64,000 bases of DNA from Lamellibrachia columna (lineage: Eukaryota; Annelida; Polychaeta; Sabellida; Siboglinidae). Location: the NCBI GenBank assembly GCA_963662155.1, contig OY759266.1, positions 1,292,501-1,356,500 of the forward strand. Reading direction: 5' to 3'. Position 1 is the stretch's first letter, and every line of letters begins with the position of its first letter. Below are positions 25,401 through 64,000 of this stretch, one piece after another. The notes below the pieces were generated by a model, which searched no databases, was not told the origin of the DNA, and was given only the letters and a program-made list of their open reading frames with translations. Position numbers and translations under genes: made by a program.

Positions 25401-26159
25401 CTGCTGCGACTCTGCGACCAGTAACACGACAAGGACGTACACCCACTGGCCCCGGCCTGCCATCGTCCAGCGCCCACTGCCCGTCGCTTGCCCAAGACGA
25501 TACGTGGGCCACCTCGACGCTGAGAGAAGCACAACGTCCTCTTTAAGGTGTCTCCAAACCAGGAAGGAAGCAGCTGTTTGTAAATGTTTCTGTATTCACT
25601 GTCGATCCTCCAGTTGGAATGTAGCGAGACAGACGTATACTGACTTGGCAGGCCTTTACTTTGACGTATACAAGACAGCCCGGTAACTATATACGTCACG
25701 AGCCACAGTTGAGAAGGTTCTGTACCCGGAAGAAACGCAACACGAGATATAATCTCAGGTAAATGCAGCTACGGCCGTGACATTCAAGCAACATTCAAGC
25801 AATGCGTCACTTAATTAACCACTGAGGCAGTCAACACGCCACATAACCAACAACTGCGAGCGGGACATCAACTGATTTGAAATATCAAGGCAGACCAATA
25901 GAAATTTAAGTCGAGAGTCACAGTTGAATAGGTTTTCTACCATGAAAAAAAGCAACACGAGATATTTTCTCAATAGCACGTGCGAAACGAACGGTTACAA
26001 ACACGCCTACATGTGTGGCCGTTTACAACACAACATGCTTGGCCACAGTACGACTCGACATGTCTACTACCTTAGAAAACCACACACGAGATGATAAGCA
26101 AGCCATGTGAAATATGCCTTTAGTTAAATAACAAGGACACCTACACACCTTTTAATATA

Positions 26160-29100
26160 CAGGTCGAAGACAGATACCAGGCTAGTAGACAGGTCGTTGA
26201 AAGAGACCGAGTCAGACAACCAGGCTAGTAGACAGGTCGTTGAAAGAGACCGAGTCAGACAACCAGGCTGGTAGACAGGTCGTTGAAAGAGACCGAGTCA
26301 GACAACCAGGCTAGTAGACAGGTCGTTGAAAGAGACCGAATCAGACAACCAGGCTAGTAGACAGGTCACAGAAAGAGACCGAGTCAGACAACCAGGATAG
26401 TAGACAGGTCGTTGAAAGAGACCGAGTCAGACAACCAGGCTAGTAGACAGATCGTTGAAAGAGACCGAGTCAGACAACTAGGCTAGTAGACAGGTCGTTG
26501 AAAATGACCGATTCAGACAACCAAGTTAGTAGACAGGTCGTAGAAAGAGACCGAGTCAGACAACCAGGCTAGTTGAAAGGTCGTTGAAAGAGACAGAGTC
26601 AGACAACCAGGTTAGTAGACAGGTCGTAGAAAGAGACCGAGTCTGACAACCAGGCTAGTAGACAGGTCGTTGAAAGTGACCGAGTCAGACAACCAGGCTA
26701 GTTGAAAGGTCGTTGAAAGAGACAGAGTCAGACAACCAAGTTAGTAGACAGGTCGTAGAAAGAGACCGAGTCAGACAACCAGGCTAGTTGAAAGGTCGTT
26801 GAAAGAGACAGAGTCAGACAACCAAGTTAGTAGACAGGTCGTAGAAAGAGACCGAGTCAGAAAACCAGGCTAGTTGAAAGGTCGTTGAAAGAGACAGAGT
26901 CAGACAACCAAGTTAGTAGACAGGTCGTAGAAAGAGACCGAGTCAGACAACCAGGCTAGTTGAAAGGTCGTTGAAAGAGACAGAGTCAGACAACCAAGTT
27001 AGTAGACAGGTCGTAGAAAGAGACCGAGTCAGAAAATCAGACTAGTTGAAAGGTCGTTGAAAGAGACAGAGTCAGACAACCAAGTTAGTAGACAGGTCGT
27101 AGAAAGAGACCGAGTCAGACAACCAGGCTAGTTGAAAGGTCGTTGAAAGAGACAGAGTCAGACAACCAAGTTAGTAGACAGGTCGTAGAAAGAGACCGAG
27201 TCAGAAAATCAGACTAGTTGAAAGGTCGTTGAAAGAGACAGAGTCAGACAACCAAGTTAGTAGACAGGTCGTAGAAAGAGACCGAGTCAGAAAACCAGGC
27301 TAGTTGAAAGGTCGTTGAAAGAGACAAAGTCAGACAACCAAGTTAGTAGACAGGTCGTAGAAAGAGACCGAGTCAGACAACCAGGCTAGTTGAAAGGTCG
27401 TTGAAAGAGACAGAGTCAGACAACCAAGTTAGTAGACAGGTCGTAGAAAGAGACCGAGTCAGAAAATCAGACTAGTTGAAAGGTCGTTGAAAGAGACAGA
27501 GTCAGACAACCAAGTTAGTAGACAGGTCATAGAAAGAGACCGAGTCAGAAAATCAGACTAGTTGAAAGGTCGTTGAAAGGGACAGAGTCAGACAACCAAG
27601 TTAGTAGACAGGTCGTAGAAAGAGACCGAGTCAGAAAACCAGGCTAGTTGAAAGGTCGTTGAAAGACACAGAGTCAGACAACCAAGTTAGTAGACAGGTC
27701 GTAGAAAGAGACCGAGTCAGACAACCAGGCTAGTTGAAAGGTCGTTGAAAGAGACAGAGTCAGACAACCAAGTTAGTAGACAGGTTGTAGAAAGAGACCG
27801 AGTCAGAAAATCAGACTAGTTGAAAGGTCGTTGAAAGAGACAGAGTCAGACAACCAATTTAGTAGACAGGTCGTAGAAAGAGACCGAGTCAGAAAATCAG
27901 ACTAGTTGAAAGGTCGTTGAAAGAGACAGAGTCAGACAACCAAGTTAGTAGACAGGTCGTAGAAAGAGACCGAGTCAGAAAACCAGGCTAGTTGAAAGGT
28001 CGTTGAAAGAGACAGAGTCAGACAACCAAGTTAGTAGACAGGTCGTAGAAAGAGACCGAGTCAGACAACCAGGCTAGTTGAAAGGTCGTTGAAAGAGACA
28101 GAGTCAGACAACCAAGTTAGTAGACAGGTCATAGAAAGAGACCGAGTCAGAAAATCAGACTAGTTGAAAGGTCGTTGAAAGAGACAGAGTCAGACAACCA
28201 AGTTAGTAGACAGGTCGTAGAAAGAGACCGAGTCAGATAATCAGACTAGTTGAAAGGTCGTTGAAAAAGACAGAGTCAGACAACCAAGTTAGTAGACAGG
28301 TCGTAGAAAGAGACCGAGTCAGAAAACCAGGCTAGTTGAAAGGTCGTTGAAAGAGACAGAGTCAAACAACCAAGTTAATAGACAGGTCGTAGAAAGAGAC
28401 CGAGTCAGACAACCAGGCTAGTTGAAAGGTCGTTGAAAGAGACAGAGTCAGACAACCAAGTTAGTAGACAGGTCATAGAAAGAGACCGAGTCAGAAAATC
28501 AGACTAGTTGAAAGGTCGTTGAAAGAGACAGAGTCAGACAACCAAGTTAGTAGACATGTCGTAGAAAGAGACCGAGTCAGAAAACCAGGCTAGTTGAAAG
28601 GTCGTTGAAAGAGACAAAGTCAGACAACCAAGTTAGTAGACAGGTCGTAGAAAGAGACCGAGTCAGACAACCAGGCTAGTTGAAAGGTCGTTGAAAGAGA
28701 CAGAGTCAGACAACCAAGTTAGTAGACAGGTCGTAGAAAGAGACCGAGTCAGAAAATCAGACTAGTTGAAAGGTCGTTGAAAAAGACAGAGTCAGACAAC
28801 CAAGTTAGTAGGCAGGTCATAGAAAGAGACCGAGTCAGAAAATCAGACTAGTTGAAAGGTCGTTGAAAGGGACAGAGTCAGACAACCAAGTTAGTAGACA
28901 GGTCGTAGAAAGAGACCGAGTCAGAAAACCAGGCTAGTTGAAAGGTCGTTGAAAGAGACAGAGTCAGACAACCAAGTTAGTAGACAGGTCGTAGAAAGAG
29001 ACCGAGTCAGAAAATCAGACTAGTTGAAAGGTCGTTGAAAGAGACATAGTCAGACAACCAAGTTAGTAGACAGGTCGTAGAAAGAGACCGAGTCAGAAAA

Positions 29101-30830
29101 TCGGACTAGTTGAAAGGTCGTTGAAAGAGACAGAGTCAGACAACCAAGTTAGTAGACAGGTCGTAGAAAGAGACCGAGTCAGAAAACCAGGCTAGTTGAA
29201 AGGTCGTTGAGACAGACAGAGTCAGACAACCAAGTTAGTAGACAGGTCGTAGAAAGAGACCGAGTCAGAAAACCAGGCTAGTTGAAAGGTCGTTGAAAGA
29301 GACAGAGTCAGACAACCAAGTTAGTAGACAGGTCGTAGAAAAAGACCGAGTCAGACAACTAGGCTAGTTGAAAGGTCGTTGAAAGAGACAGAGTCAGACA
29401 ACCAAGTTAGTAGACAGGTCGTAGAAAGAGACCGAGTCAGAAAATCAGACTAGTTGAAAGGTCGTTGAAAGAGACAGAGTCAGACAACCAAGTTAGTAGA
29501 CAGGTCGTAGAAAGAGACCGAGTCAGAAAACCAGGCTAGTTGAAAGGTCGTTGAAAGAGACAGAGTCAGACAACCAAGTTAGTAGACAGGTCGTAGAAAG
29601 AGACCGAGTCAGACAACTAGGCTAGTAGACAGGTCGCTGAAAATGGCCGAGTCAGACAACCAAGTTAGTAGACAGGTCGTAGAAAGAGACCGAGTCAGAC
29701 AACCAGGCTAGTTGAAAGGTCGTTGAAAGAGACAGAGTCAGACAACCAAGTTAGTAGACAGGTCGTAGAAAGAGACCGAGTCAGACAACCAGGCTAGTTG
29801 AAAGGTCGTTGAAAGAGACATAGTCAGACAACCAGGCTAGTAGACAGGTCGTAGAAAGAGACCGAGTCAGACAACTAGGCTAGTAGACAGGTCGTTGAAA
29901 ATGACCGAGTCAGACAACCAAGTTAGTAGACAGGTCGTAGAAAGAGACCGAGTCAGAAAATCAGACTAGTTGAAAGGTCGTTGAAAGAGACAGAGTCAGA
30001 CAACCAAGTTAGTAGACAGGTCGTAGAAAGAGACCGAGTCAGAAAACCAGGCTAGTTGAAAGGTCGTTGAAAGAGACAGAGTCAGACAACCAAGTTAGTA
30101 GACAGGTCGTAGAAAGAGACCGAGTCAGACAACCAGGCTAGTTGAAAGGTCGTTGAAAGAGACAGAGTCAGACAACCAAGTTAGTAGACAGGTCGTAGAA
30201 AGAGACCGAGTCAGAAAATCAGACTAGTTGAAAGGTCGTTGAAAGAGACAGAGTCAGACAACCAAGTTAGTAGACATGTCGTAGAAAGAGACCGAGTCAG
30301 AAAACCAGGCTAGTTGAAAGGTCGTTGAAAGAGACAGAGTCAGACAACCAAGTTAGTAGACAGGTCGTAGAAAGATACCAAGTCAGAAAACCAGGATAGT
30401 TGAAAGGTCGTTGAAAGAGACAGAGTCAGACAACAAAGTTAGTAGACAGGTCGTAGAAAGAGACCGAGTCAGAAAACCAGGCTAGTTGAAAGGTCGTTGA
30501 AAGAGACAGAGTCAGACAACCAAGTTAGTAGACAGGTCGTTGAAAGAGACAGAGTCAGACAACCAGGCTAGTAGACAGGTCGTAGAAAGAGATCGAGTCA
30601 GACAACCAGGTTAGTAGACAGGTCGGTGAAAGAGACCGAATGAGACAACCAAGCTAGTAGACAGGTCATTGAAAGAGACTAAGTCAGACAACCATGCTAG
30701 TAGACAGGTTGTTGACAGATACTCAGTCAGACACCAGGTTAGTAGACAGGTCGTTGAAAGAGACCGAGTCAGACAACCAGGCTATTAGACAGGTCGGTGA
30801 CACAGACCGATTCAGACAATTTGCTTAGCA
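26160..30830. repeat. 4.7-kb satellite-like array: 43-bp monomers in 86-bp dimers
   Basis: The array begins and ends with simple 43-bp monomers (GTCGTTGAAAGAGACCGAGT...TAGTAGACAG). The interior is built of alternating types. One has GTTGAAAGAGACAGAGTC and CCAAGTTAGTAGACAG; the other has GTAGAAAGAGACCGAGTC and AGACTAGTTGAAAG or AGGCTAGTTGAAAG. Within the second type, AAAATCAGACTAG and ACAACCAGGCTAG variants alternate in blocks. There are roughly 108 monomers. It is related to the 39- and 43-bp arrays at 17.97-19.9 kb. No protein is encoded. Confidence 0.9.
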
Positions 30831-30964
30831 GGCAGGTCGCTTAAGAGAAGTCAACAGTGACCATATAGACTAAGTTATCTTAAATCTGCAATGGCTACCC
30901 CAAATCTAGATCTGATACCGAATCAGACTTGCCCTTCGTGATTTCTCTCCTAGGTTGATACACA

Positions 30965-31605
30965 ATCAACTAATTTAGATTTAACAAGATTTAACCCGAT
31001 TGCCATCCCAAACAACAAGTTCCAGATGGCAAAGTGGACAAGGAAGCCATTGGCTTATCGAGAGTCCAACAATTTTCTCATTTATGTGTAGCCCACCCTT
31101 ATCAAATATCTGTCAATTCTATTTTTAAACATATTCAAACTACTAGCATTAACACAATCATTTGGCAGTTTGTTCCATTCATTTATCACCCTCTGTGAGA
31201 AAGAGTACTTTCTCATGTCCAACTTACACTGCTCATTAACTAATGCTGCTTTGTGTCCTCTGGTTCTACTGCCTTCTTTAAGTTTGAAGAACATATTCCT
31301 ATCAACATCCTCATAACCGTTCACTATTTTAAACACTTCTATTTGGTCTCCTCTTAGTCTCCTGTTCTCTAGTGTTGTCAAACTACATTGTAATAAGCGA
31401 CTTTCGTAACTAAAGTCTCTCAATTCTGGAATCATTTTGGTTGCTCTTCGTTGTATTCTTTCTAGCTTGTCTATGTCCTTTTCAATCTTTGGTATGGCAC
31501 TTTATCGAAAGCTTTCTGGAAATCTAAGTAGACAACATCCACTTGTGACCCGTCATCTACACACTTTGTAATTTCTTCCAAAAACACAAGAGATTGGTTA
31601 GATCT
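30965..31605 (-). mobile_element. LINE family 1 fragment with internal deletion
   Basis: The 3' end (TTAACAAGATT repeats and the CCAGATGGCAAAGTGGACAA signature) is at about 30,978-31,060. A 117-codon open frame at 31,435-31,082 encodes the RT C-terminus. At about 31,485 the sequence jumps to the earlier RT block QKAFDKVP (31,490-31,600), so the catalytic core is deleted. It is inserted in the low-copy repeat at a site that is empty near 20.19 kb. Confidence 0.85.
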
Positions 31606-31720
31606 TTAATCGATAGTCGTATTTTTATGTTAGCTTCTAAACGTGCGACGAACAGGCTAATGGAAATTAATGCTGATATATTCTGTTGTGAACCAATCTC
31701 CGCAAGAAAAACACCAAGAC

Positions 31721-31735
31721 AGCCAGCCAGCCAGC

Positions 31736-31808
<73 letters not shown>
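31721..31808. repeat. (AGCC)n microsatellite
   Basis: About 22 tetranucleotide units, with one CTGCC interruption near the start. Confidence 0.95.
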
Positions 31809-31960
31809 GCTTAATTTGCGAGTGAGGCAGCCATCAAGCCACTTAACCAACCAGTGAGATAGTCAACTAGCCACGTAACAAACAAGTGACGCAACCATCA
31901 AGCCACGTAACCAATCAGTGAGACAGCCGTCTAGCCACTTAATCAATCAGTCAGGCATGT
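31809..31960. repeat. CAGTGAGGCAGCC monomers, short tail
   Basis: Four or five diverged units of the roughly 32-bp monomer family seen at 13.3 and 20.3 kb close the fuller low-copy repeat. Confidence 0.75.
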
Positions 31961-32242
31961 CAACTCTCGGGGTCTCCGTTATTTTGACATAACAAATAAA
32001 TCTCCGTCATTTTATGTTGAAGAGAAAACAAATTTGTGAAGAATTTGTTTTATTCATTTTCCCTTTTATTATTCACGAATCGCGTTTATCCGTAAACTCG
32101 GTCGATGACACAATAATCCAGATACCAGGAATTGGCAGTTAGTGCATTCAAATGTCGATGATTAGTTGCGCAATCGATCGCCTGATTCAGGAAACTCAGC
32201 AAAGAAAAACGACCGCACCAGTCGCATGGCAAGAATAGTTGG

Positions 32243-32612
32243 ACGAACACTGGCCAGGAAAGACTTCTAGAAGTCAATAATGCCAGCTACATGGCCAGGA
32301 AAGACTTCTAGAAGTCAATAATGCCAGCTACATGGCCAGGAAAGTCTTCTAGAAGTCAATAATGCCAGCTACATGGCTAGGAAAGACTTCTATAAGTCAA
32401 TAATGCCAGCTACATGGCCAGGAAAGACTTCTAGAAGTCAATAATGCCAGCTACATGGCCAGGAAAGACTTGTAGAAGTCAATAATGCCAGCTACATGGC
32501 CAGGAAAGACTTCTAGAAGTCAATAATGCCAGCTACATGGCCAGGGAAGACTTCTAGAAGTCAATAATGCCAGCTACATGGCCATGAAAGACTTCTAGAA
32601 GTCAATAATGCC
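32243..32612. repeat. 41-bp tandem repeat with palindromic HSE-like core, 9 units
   Basis: Each unit contains GACTTCTAGAAGTC, a perfect 14-bp palindrome, followed by AATAATGCCAGCTACATGG. The centre TTCTAGAA has the nTTCnnGAAn layout of a heat-shock element pair. Single-base variants occur in a few copies (GTCTTCTAG, CTTCTATAAG, CTTGTAGAAG). No gene is adjacent on either side within about 4 kb. Confidence 0.9.
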
Positions 32613-32775
32613 AGATGCCTAGAGTTCTATGCTTTTTGCTTCTGAAGCGAATATCAGCCGGCTAACTTGTGAATGAGCAACGCTGCAAATGATATCCTAA
32701 CATCAAGATGGTTACCAGTTTAAATGTTAACAATTACCAAAGAAATCCACGTATCGTAACTGCCAAGTTTCACTT

Positions 32776-32990
32776 CTATGTATTTGCCTTGGCTAACGAC
32801 GTAGACCCAAGATGCCATGGCAAAGCGGACTTCGCTAGCAGGCCAATACATGTACCATACTTGGGGCACCACACGATGATTGTAGCAGCTGCTTTTTGGA
32901 GTCGCTGTAGGCTAACGAAGTTTTTGATAATTGTGCCATACGGCAGGGAGTTACAATAGTGAAGCCTCTGATGTTTATGCCAGGGTAAGT
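32776..32990 (-). pseudogene. LINE RT C-terminal scrap
   Basis: Minus-strand reading gives HYCNSLPYG and LQRLQKAAATII. These match the usual YCNSLLYG...LQ..QNAAAR blocks in the C-terminal part of CR1/L2/Rex-type reverse transcriptases. Both ends are lost. Confidence 0.65.
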
Positions 32991-33033
32991 AAAATATCCT
33001 GCACAGGGGGTAAATGTGTAACTTGTAGTACAC

Positions 33034-36000
33034 TCACTAATTCCAATACTACAACATGTTCAGCAAGTAGAAGGTAGTAGTTAAATAGAAGAAGAACAGG
33101 CGATACCAATGTTTTTAATAAGAGTGGGAGTTTTGAATACGGCGCACTCAGCCAACGTAGCGGTGAGGTACGGAACTAGGTTAAGCGGATTTTTTAAAAG
33201 AAAACAGCTACCTTTGATTTGAAAACTTCTAGCCAAATACGTTGAGTGCAGAGCCAATAAGGTAAGATTACGTTTGCAGGCAGTGTTTGATTCATATATC
33301 AACGTTGCTGCCGACTTCCGGGAAATAAAACCGGAAGCTGTGCGCAAAGCAATTCGGGAAACGTCGGGCCCTTGAGCAGACGCTCTCATTGTGTTTATTG
33401 GTCTGCTTTTGCAAACATACAGTTTCTTTAATGGAAGCCCCCCTCCCCGGTTCCGTGTTCATGTAGTAAGTCTTGACACCCCCTCTCATCACCCTAACGA
33501 AGCCTTACTGTTGGCTTCGACCATTTCAACAATTTACTGATCTTATCGAGTAACTGCGGTGTATATGAATCATAGACAAGCCTGCGGTAGTTGTGCTTGT
33601 CGCCTCTGCTTTCAGCGTCCACCCCTGGCTAGCTTCGGCAAGTGCACAACAACCACCGTGTGGGTAATGATTGTCTGCCAGTAATACAGCTTGTCCTAAA
33701 ACTAGACTCTTGTCGTAACATCCTCATAGTAATTAACGTGAGGCATCGGGCTAATTAGACGTGGGATCTCGAAACAGGCAAGTGTGGCGCCCGGTAGATA
33801 ACCCCTGCCTTACATACAAGCGTGGACAGGACATTCGCTGCTGTCAGTAAGACACAAGTTGTAAGGAATGCAAAGCGCTCACCTGTATCAACATAAATAC
33901 TCTTTCATGTGTTACACGGTTATGATTTAAGTTATTAATATTTCGTTATTAAGGGTTTTACTTGTTGGTTTTGATTGATGTATCTTGGCTTGCCAATGCA
34001 CCAGTGTTAAATGTAAAAGTTTCGGCTACGGAATGTCCAGATGTCATCGATGGGAAAATCAGGCAAGAGTTGGTATTCGGTTCAATTATATGTTCACACC
34101 GAGCTCCGCCGACAGTAGTTAACTGCTGATGTTCGCGACAGCACGGGGTCTCCAAGAAAACGTCTAGCGATTACGATTGTGCAGATCACCATTCACGGCT
34201 GAGAGTTTACCAAGACTGCCATGAGGGAAATTCGATGTCTTGTCGGGGTTCGCTACTTTGCATTCTTTGTTGTTGTCCCAAGTATGAACACACTCTCTCA
34301 TCTGGTTCACATAAGTTCATTTGATGATATGGCAGGAAATCGTAATGTTGCTTCAATAATGGTCGAACTTCGTTTTTAAATGAGGATTTTATCAACGGAG
34401 ATTAACTGTGTGTGTGTGTGGGGGGGTCGCACCCTTTAACAACAATACTTATAACAGCCACATGTGTGTGTTAACGTTTTATTGGTGCAACTTTTACAAA
34501 TACAAAAAATATAGTGATATGATCAATTAACATGATTTAATCATCCAACTGTTAGTTTCATCAAGTCAACTTCTTTTGTAGCTCATGTCACCAACAAGAG
34601 TACGTTTAGATAGTTGTGACTTCAAAATATGTCAAATACATGTGCACCAAGCTTAACAATACTATTTATAAAGCTACACTGTAGAACAATCTGGTTTATT
34701 GCACACTATAAAATCACTCTGATGGAATCAAACATTGAGTAATTCATTCAACCCAAAGAGACGTGCCACTGGCACAGTGCCACACTACCACGTATGTTGA
34801 CAATCATGGTATAAGTGTCTGAACAGTGCATTTTTTGCTGACGCATAGAAAAGTTATATGACTAATATGAACGTTAAAATAATGTCGTGAGCTAATTACA
34901 TTTAGTTCGTGTCACAGGATCAAAAATACCAACCAACCCCAATATTTGTTATTTGATGGAACGTGCTGTTAGTGTCAAGCGTCTGCTAGATGCTACCCGA
35001 AATATTTGTAATCGCCAGAAGTCGAATCCGTCCTAATACAAGGCATCCTGGGGTAAGTGTCGGAGAGTTCTCCGGAACAACACAGTATTGATCATGGTGC
35101 AGGATACTGTTCGTCGGATATATGCTGTTGTATGTCTATACCAACGAGTGGCTGACATAATTTGAATATAATAGAACAATTAGACACTATAAAATCCCAA
35201 TCATTATTTTGCCATGGCCGGAACAACCGCGTATCAATACCAACGTGTGTTCGATCGCGTTCAAAATTATCCAAATATATTGTAAGATCGACCGTTTTTT
35301 CTTGTGCTAGCGGTATGATTGTTGCTAAACATCAGTAAGCGGGCAACGAAGCATCCTTAGGTGACAATAAGTCGTTGATATTTGCGGGCTTGGATCGGCC
35401 ACAGATTGTGGATTCTCGATTGTTTTGTTTCGACGCATATAATTATTGTTATATTATCCACCAGTTATTTCGGGTAGCATATTCCGCCAATGATATTTGT
35501 GTCAGCTTCAAATCGCTGATACATTGCAAGAAGTGTACACATATATATTATACAATGGTTTAGTGCATGATATATAATCAATTTATATCACTGGCTGTGT
35601 CATGTATATTACACATAATTACATGGCTGTATTAGTAATAGCAAAATAAAACAAATTTCTTGAATATATTGAATATAAAAATTTTCTTGTATGTCATTAA
35701 AACAACAGTAATCTTAATAAAATATAATGAATATAACAATTATCTTGAATACAATGCATATAACAATTCAATTGAATATCAGGAATACAACAATTATATT
35801 GAATATAACAATTATATTGAATATAATGAGTATATAATAATTATATTGAATACACTGAATATAAAAATTCTACTTTATCTTACATGTAACGAATATAACA
35901 TTATAACATTACCACCAGAAACAGTTACATTAAAAATAAGACTTAAATGTCACATTTATTTCTGCAATTCACCCACTAACCTTTGATAGTAGTTGCACAA

Positions 36001-36810
36001 CTTGCGTGCAGTTAGAAGAATAAAATACATTTCCAAAGCTTATTATCCAGACTAAGATGTCACTTTCGTGAAATATTTACATGATTCATCAACTTGACAA
36101 ATATATGTCTTCCAGGAGACGTTTGGCGAAATGCTCTTGTCAGATCCCTGATTCAAATAATATTAGTAACGATGAGTTAAGTAAGGATAAACCTCTATTT
36201 CTGTGGTAGCATATATATTCGTAAGATCCAACTTATCTGAGTGTAGGTAAATCAAAACCCACAAATTAGTCTTACTTATTCTTAAATCTACACAGTTACT
36301 GTCATATATTAATAAATCAAATAAAACGCTATACCCTGTTTGGTAGATTGACAGGCACTTTAATATCATATGAACCATTTTGAAAAATATTACAATACCT
36401 TATTCAATGCATTCAGACAAACATGTTTAAACGCTTATAGATGCAGTCGTGCTTGTATGTATATGACACACATTCGCTGGTGGTACTGTTACCTTCTGTA
36501 TACCACAGTGTGCACCCAATCATAATTAGAAGGTTGCGTTGTATTGATTTTGAATGATAAAATGATAGACTGACGAAGCAACTCTAGCGACACAGTTGGC
36601 GCATTAACTGTAAAATGTGCTTCAACATAATGAACGATTCAACACATTAAAGATGCACAAAGGGAACAATGTGCGGCCATCTCAAGATGTCCCTTTATAC
36701 CAACTGTTGCCTTTGAGAAGAGGACGCGCCCGTTATTGCTTGTTTCTGTGAAGAGATTTGTGTGAGTAAACATTTTTCAAAAAATATTACCTGAACACAC
36801 AAATATGGGA
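33034..36810. other. Mostly unique noncoding DNA
   Basis: Several frames of 60-105 codons occur, but none has a recognisable domain, a conserved start context or exon-like borders. There is a short GT/poly-G run at about 34,407-34,426. An AT-rich stretch at about 35,650-35,880 is made of degenerate AATATAACAATTATATTG units. No tRNA or rRNA was seen. The right end is the downstream flank of the receptor gene. Confidence 0.5.
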
Positions 36811-36816
36811 TTTATT
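36811..36816 (-). terminator. Candidate poly(A) signal of the receptor gene
   Basis: AATAAA on the minus strand, 206 bases beyond the stop codon at 37,022. It is the first canonical hexamer after the stop, implying a 3' UTR of roughly 220-240 nt. Confidence 0.55.
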
Positions 36817-37021
36817 GTTGTGCAAGGTACGCATGGTTAACATTATCAAATTGTCGCATAAGTTGCACATCCCGCATAGTTCGCAATTCTAGTCCTGCCA
36901 CTTTAAGATCGTCAAGTGTTAATGATTGGACAGAAAGAGTAAGGACACCTTTGCACTTACAACCTTCAACGCTGTCTCAAGTTGTCCCAACATTTTACCT
37001 CTTACGTCTGTTACAACTTCC

Positions 37022-63488
<26,467 letters not shown>

Positions 63489-64000
63489 CTGCAATAGATA
63501 ATATGTAATATCATTCCAACAAGAAAAAAAACGTTCCTTGAATAAAAAAATGTAGTTTATTGGCTTAGTAATTTAGCCATTATTTAGCGTCTAGAATCTC
63601 TACCCGAAACCTGGACACGTGTGTTTCTGATCTGATTATTTTTTTTTAAAGTAGATCAAGCGCGCGTAGTATCTATAAACCTGTAAGTCATGACGGTCTA
63701 CATGCGTGCGCGGAAGGGAGGAAAGAAGGACGGAAGGAAGGGTCGAAACATTACCTATCGATGGACACTACGGACTGATAAGGAACATTCTAAAACAAAA
63801 CGATGCGCGACAAATAATAAAAAGAATTTAAATGTGTTAAAACACAAAATAATACATTTCAGATAGCAGTGTGTTGCTAGACTCTTTCATATGTAATACG
63901 ACATAAATATTCATAGGCCCTACCATTCAGAGCATATTTACATTGTTTGACATAGGACAACGTGGGAAAGTATTGGTTGGAAATACAAATGTCCCTTAGT
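63489..64000. other. Intron upstream of CUB1, no exon seen
   Basis: AT-rich sequence with a short GGAAGGAAGG run near 63,715-63,745. The exon before CUB1 (expected to end in a Cys codon plus one base) must lie further right. Confidence 0.5.

Larger units (their letters stand above)
23713..31960. repeat. Large low-copy repeat, fuller copy
   Basis: It has the same order of segments as the dispersed copy: left segment, GAGCACAAT-type array, 40-bp units, GC-richer segment, satellite array, post-satellite segment, AGCC microsatellite, and CAGTGAGGCAGCC monomers. It carries two LINE insertions absent from the other copy and lacks the other copy's solo LTR. No open frame resembling a transposase, integrase or RT belongs to the unit itself. 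A non-autonomous giant element or a segmental duplication are both possible. Confidence 0.7.

Noticed and set aside
26160..30830. CRISPR-like appearance of regularly spaced repeats
   Set aside because: Units are directly contiguous with no unique spacers, the host DNA is animal with introns, and no cas genes exist.
33081..33389. 102-codon minus-strand frame
   Set aside because: No recognisable domain, no exon-like borders, and composition like its noncoding surroundings.

Overview
The window is animal (metazoan) genomic DNA. The genes are split by canonical GT-AG introns. Most of the sequence is non-LTR retrotransposon debris, minisatellites and long CA/TG and TA microsatellites, and there is no prokaryotic gene organisation. 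The LINE types and the AT-rich, repeat-laden background would fit a marine invertebrate, perhaps a lophotrochozoan. That is an impression only, because nothing in the sequence fixes the taxon.

Left part (1-9.3 kb): two retrotransposon families on the minus strand. A CR1-like LINE ('family 1') runs off the left edge (1-3410). A second LINE ('family 2', about 3.7-9.3 kb) carries a plus-strand family-1 copy nested inside its ORF2 (about 6.54-7.57 kb).

Middle part (9.3-36.8 kb): no cellular gene was recognised. A large low-copy repeat is present as a fairly complete copy (23.7-32.0 kb) and a dispersed copy (10.0-12.3 and 17.4-21.3 kb). Both contain internal tandem arrays, including a 4.7-kb array of 43/86-bp units. 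Each copy carries insertions the other lacks: a 546-bp solo LTR in one and two LINE pieces in the other. These give filled and empty site pairs. From 33 to 36.8 kb the sequence is mostly unique and noncoding.

Right part (36.8-64 kb): the 3' portion of one large minus-strand gene, reconstructed here as 21 exons with consistent reading phases. It encodes at least 1,148 residues: six CUB domains (two exons each), five ephrin-receptor-like cysteine-rich modules (one exon each), two EGF-like domains, a transmembrane exon, and a 66-residue cytoplasmic tail that ends at a stop and has a candidate poly(A) signal about 200 bp beyond. Every extracellular module is bounded by phase-1 introns. The start codon and signal peptide lie beyond the right edge. 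The tail carries YQDI-x6-YEII, which fits the ITAM consensus, so the protein looks like a tyrosine-signalling surface receptor. I do not recognise this domain order as a named family.

The gene's introns hold LINEs, a tRNA-derived SINE, a MITE-like element and many minisatellites. Two tandem arrays have amplified an exon's own 3' end with its splice donor: 37 donor-containing 25-bp units at 48.98-49.91 kb, and four 76-bp units at 45.45-45.76 kb.
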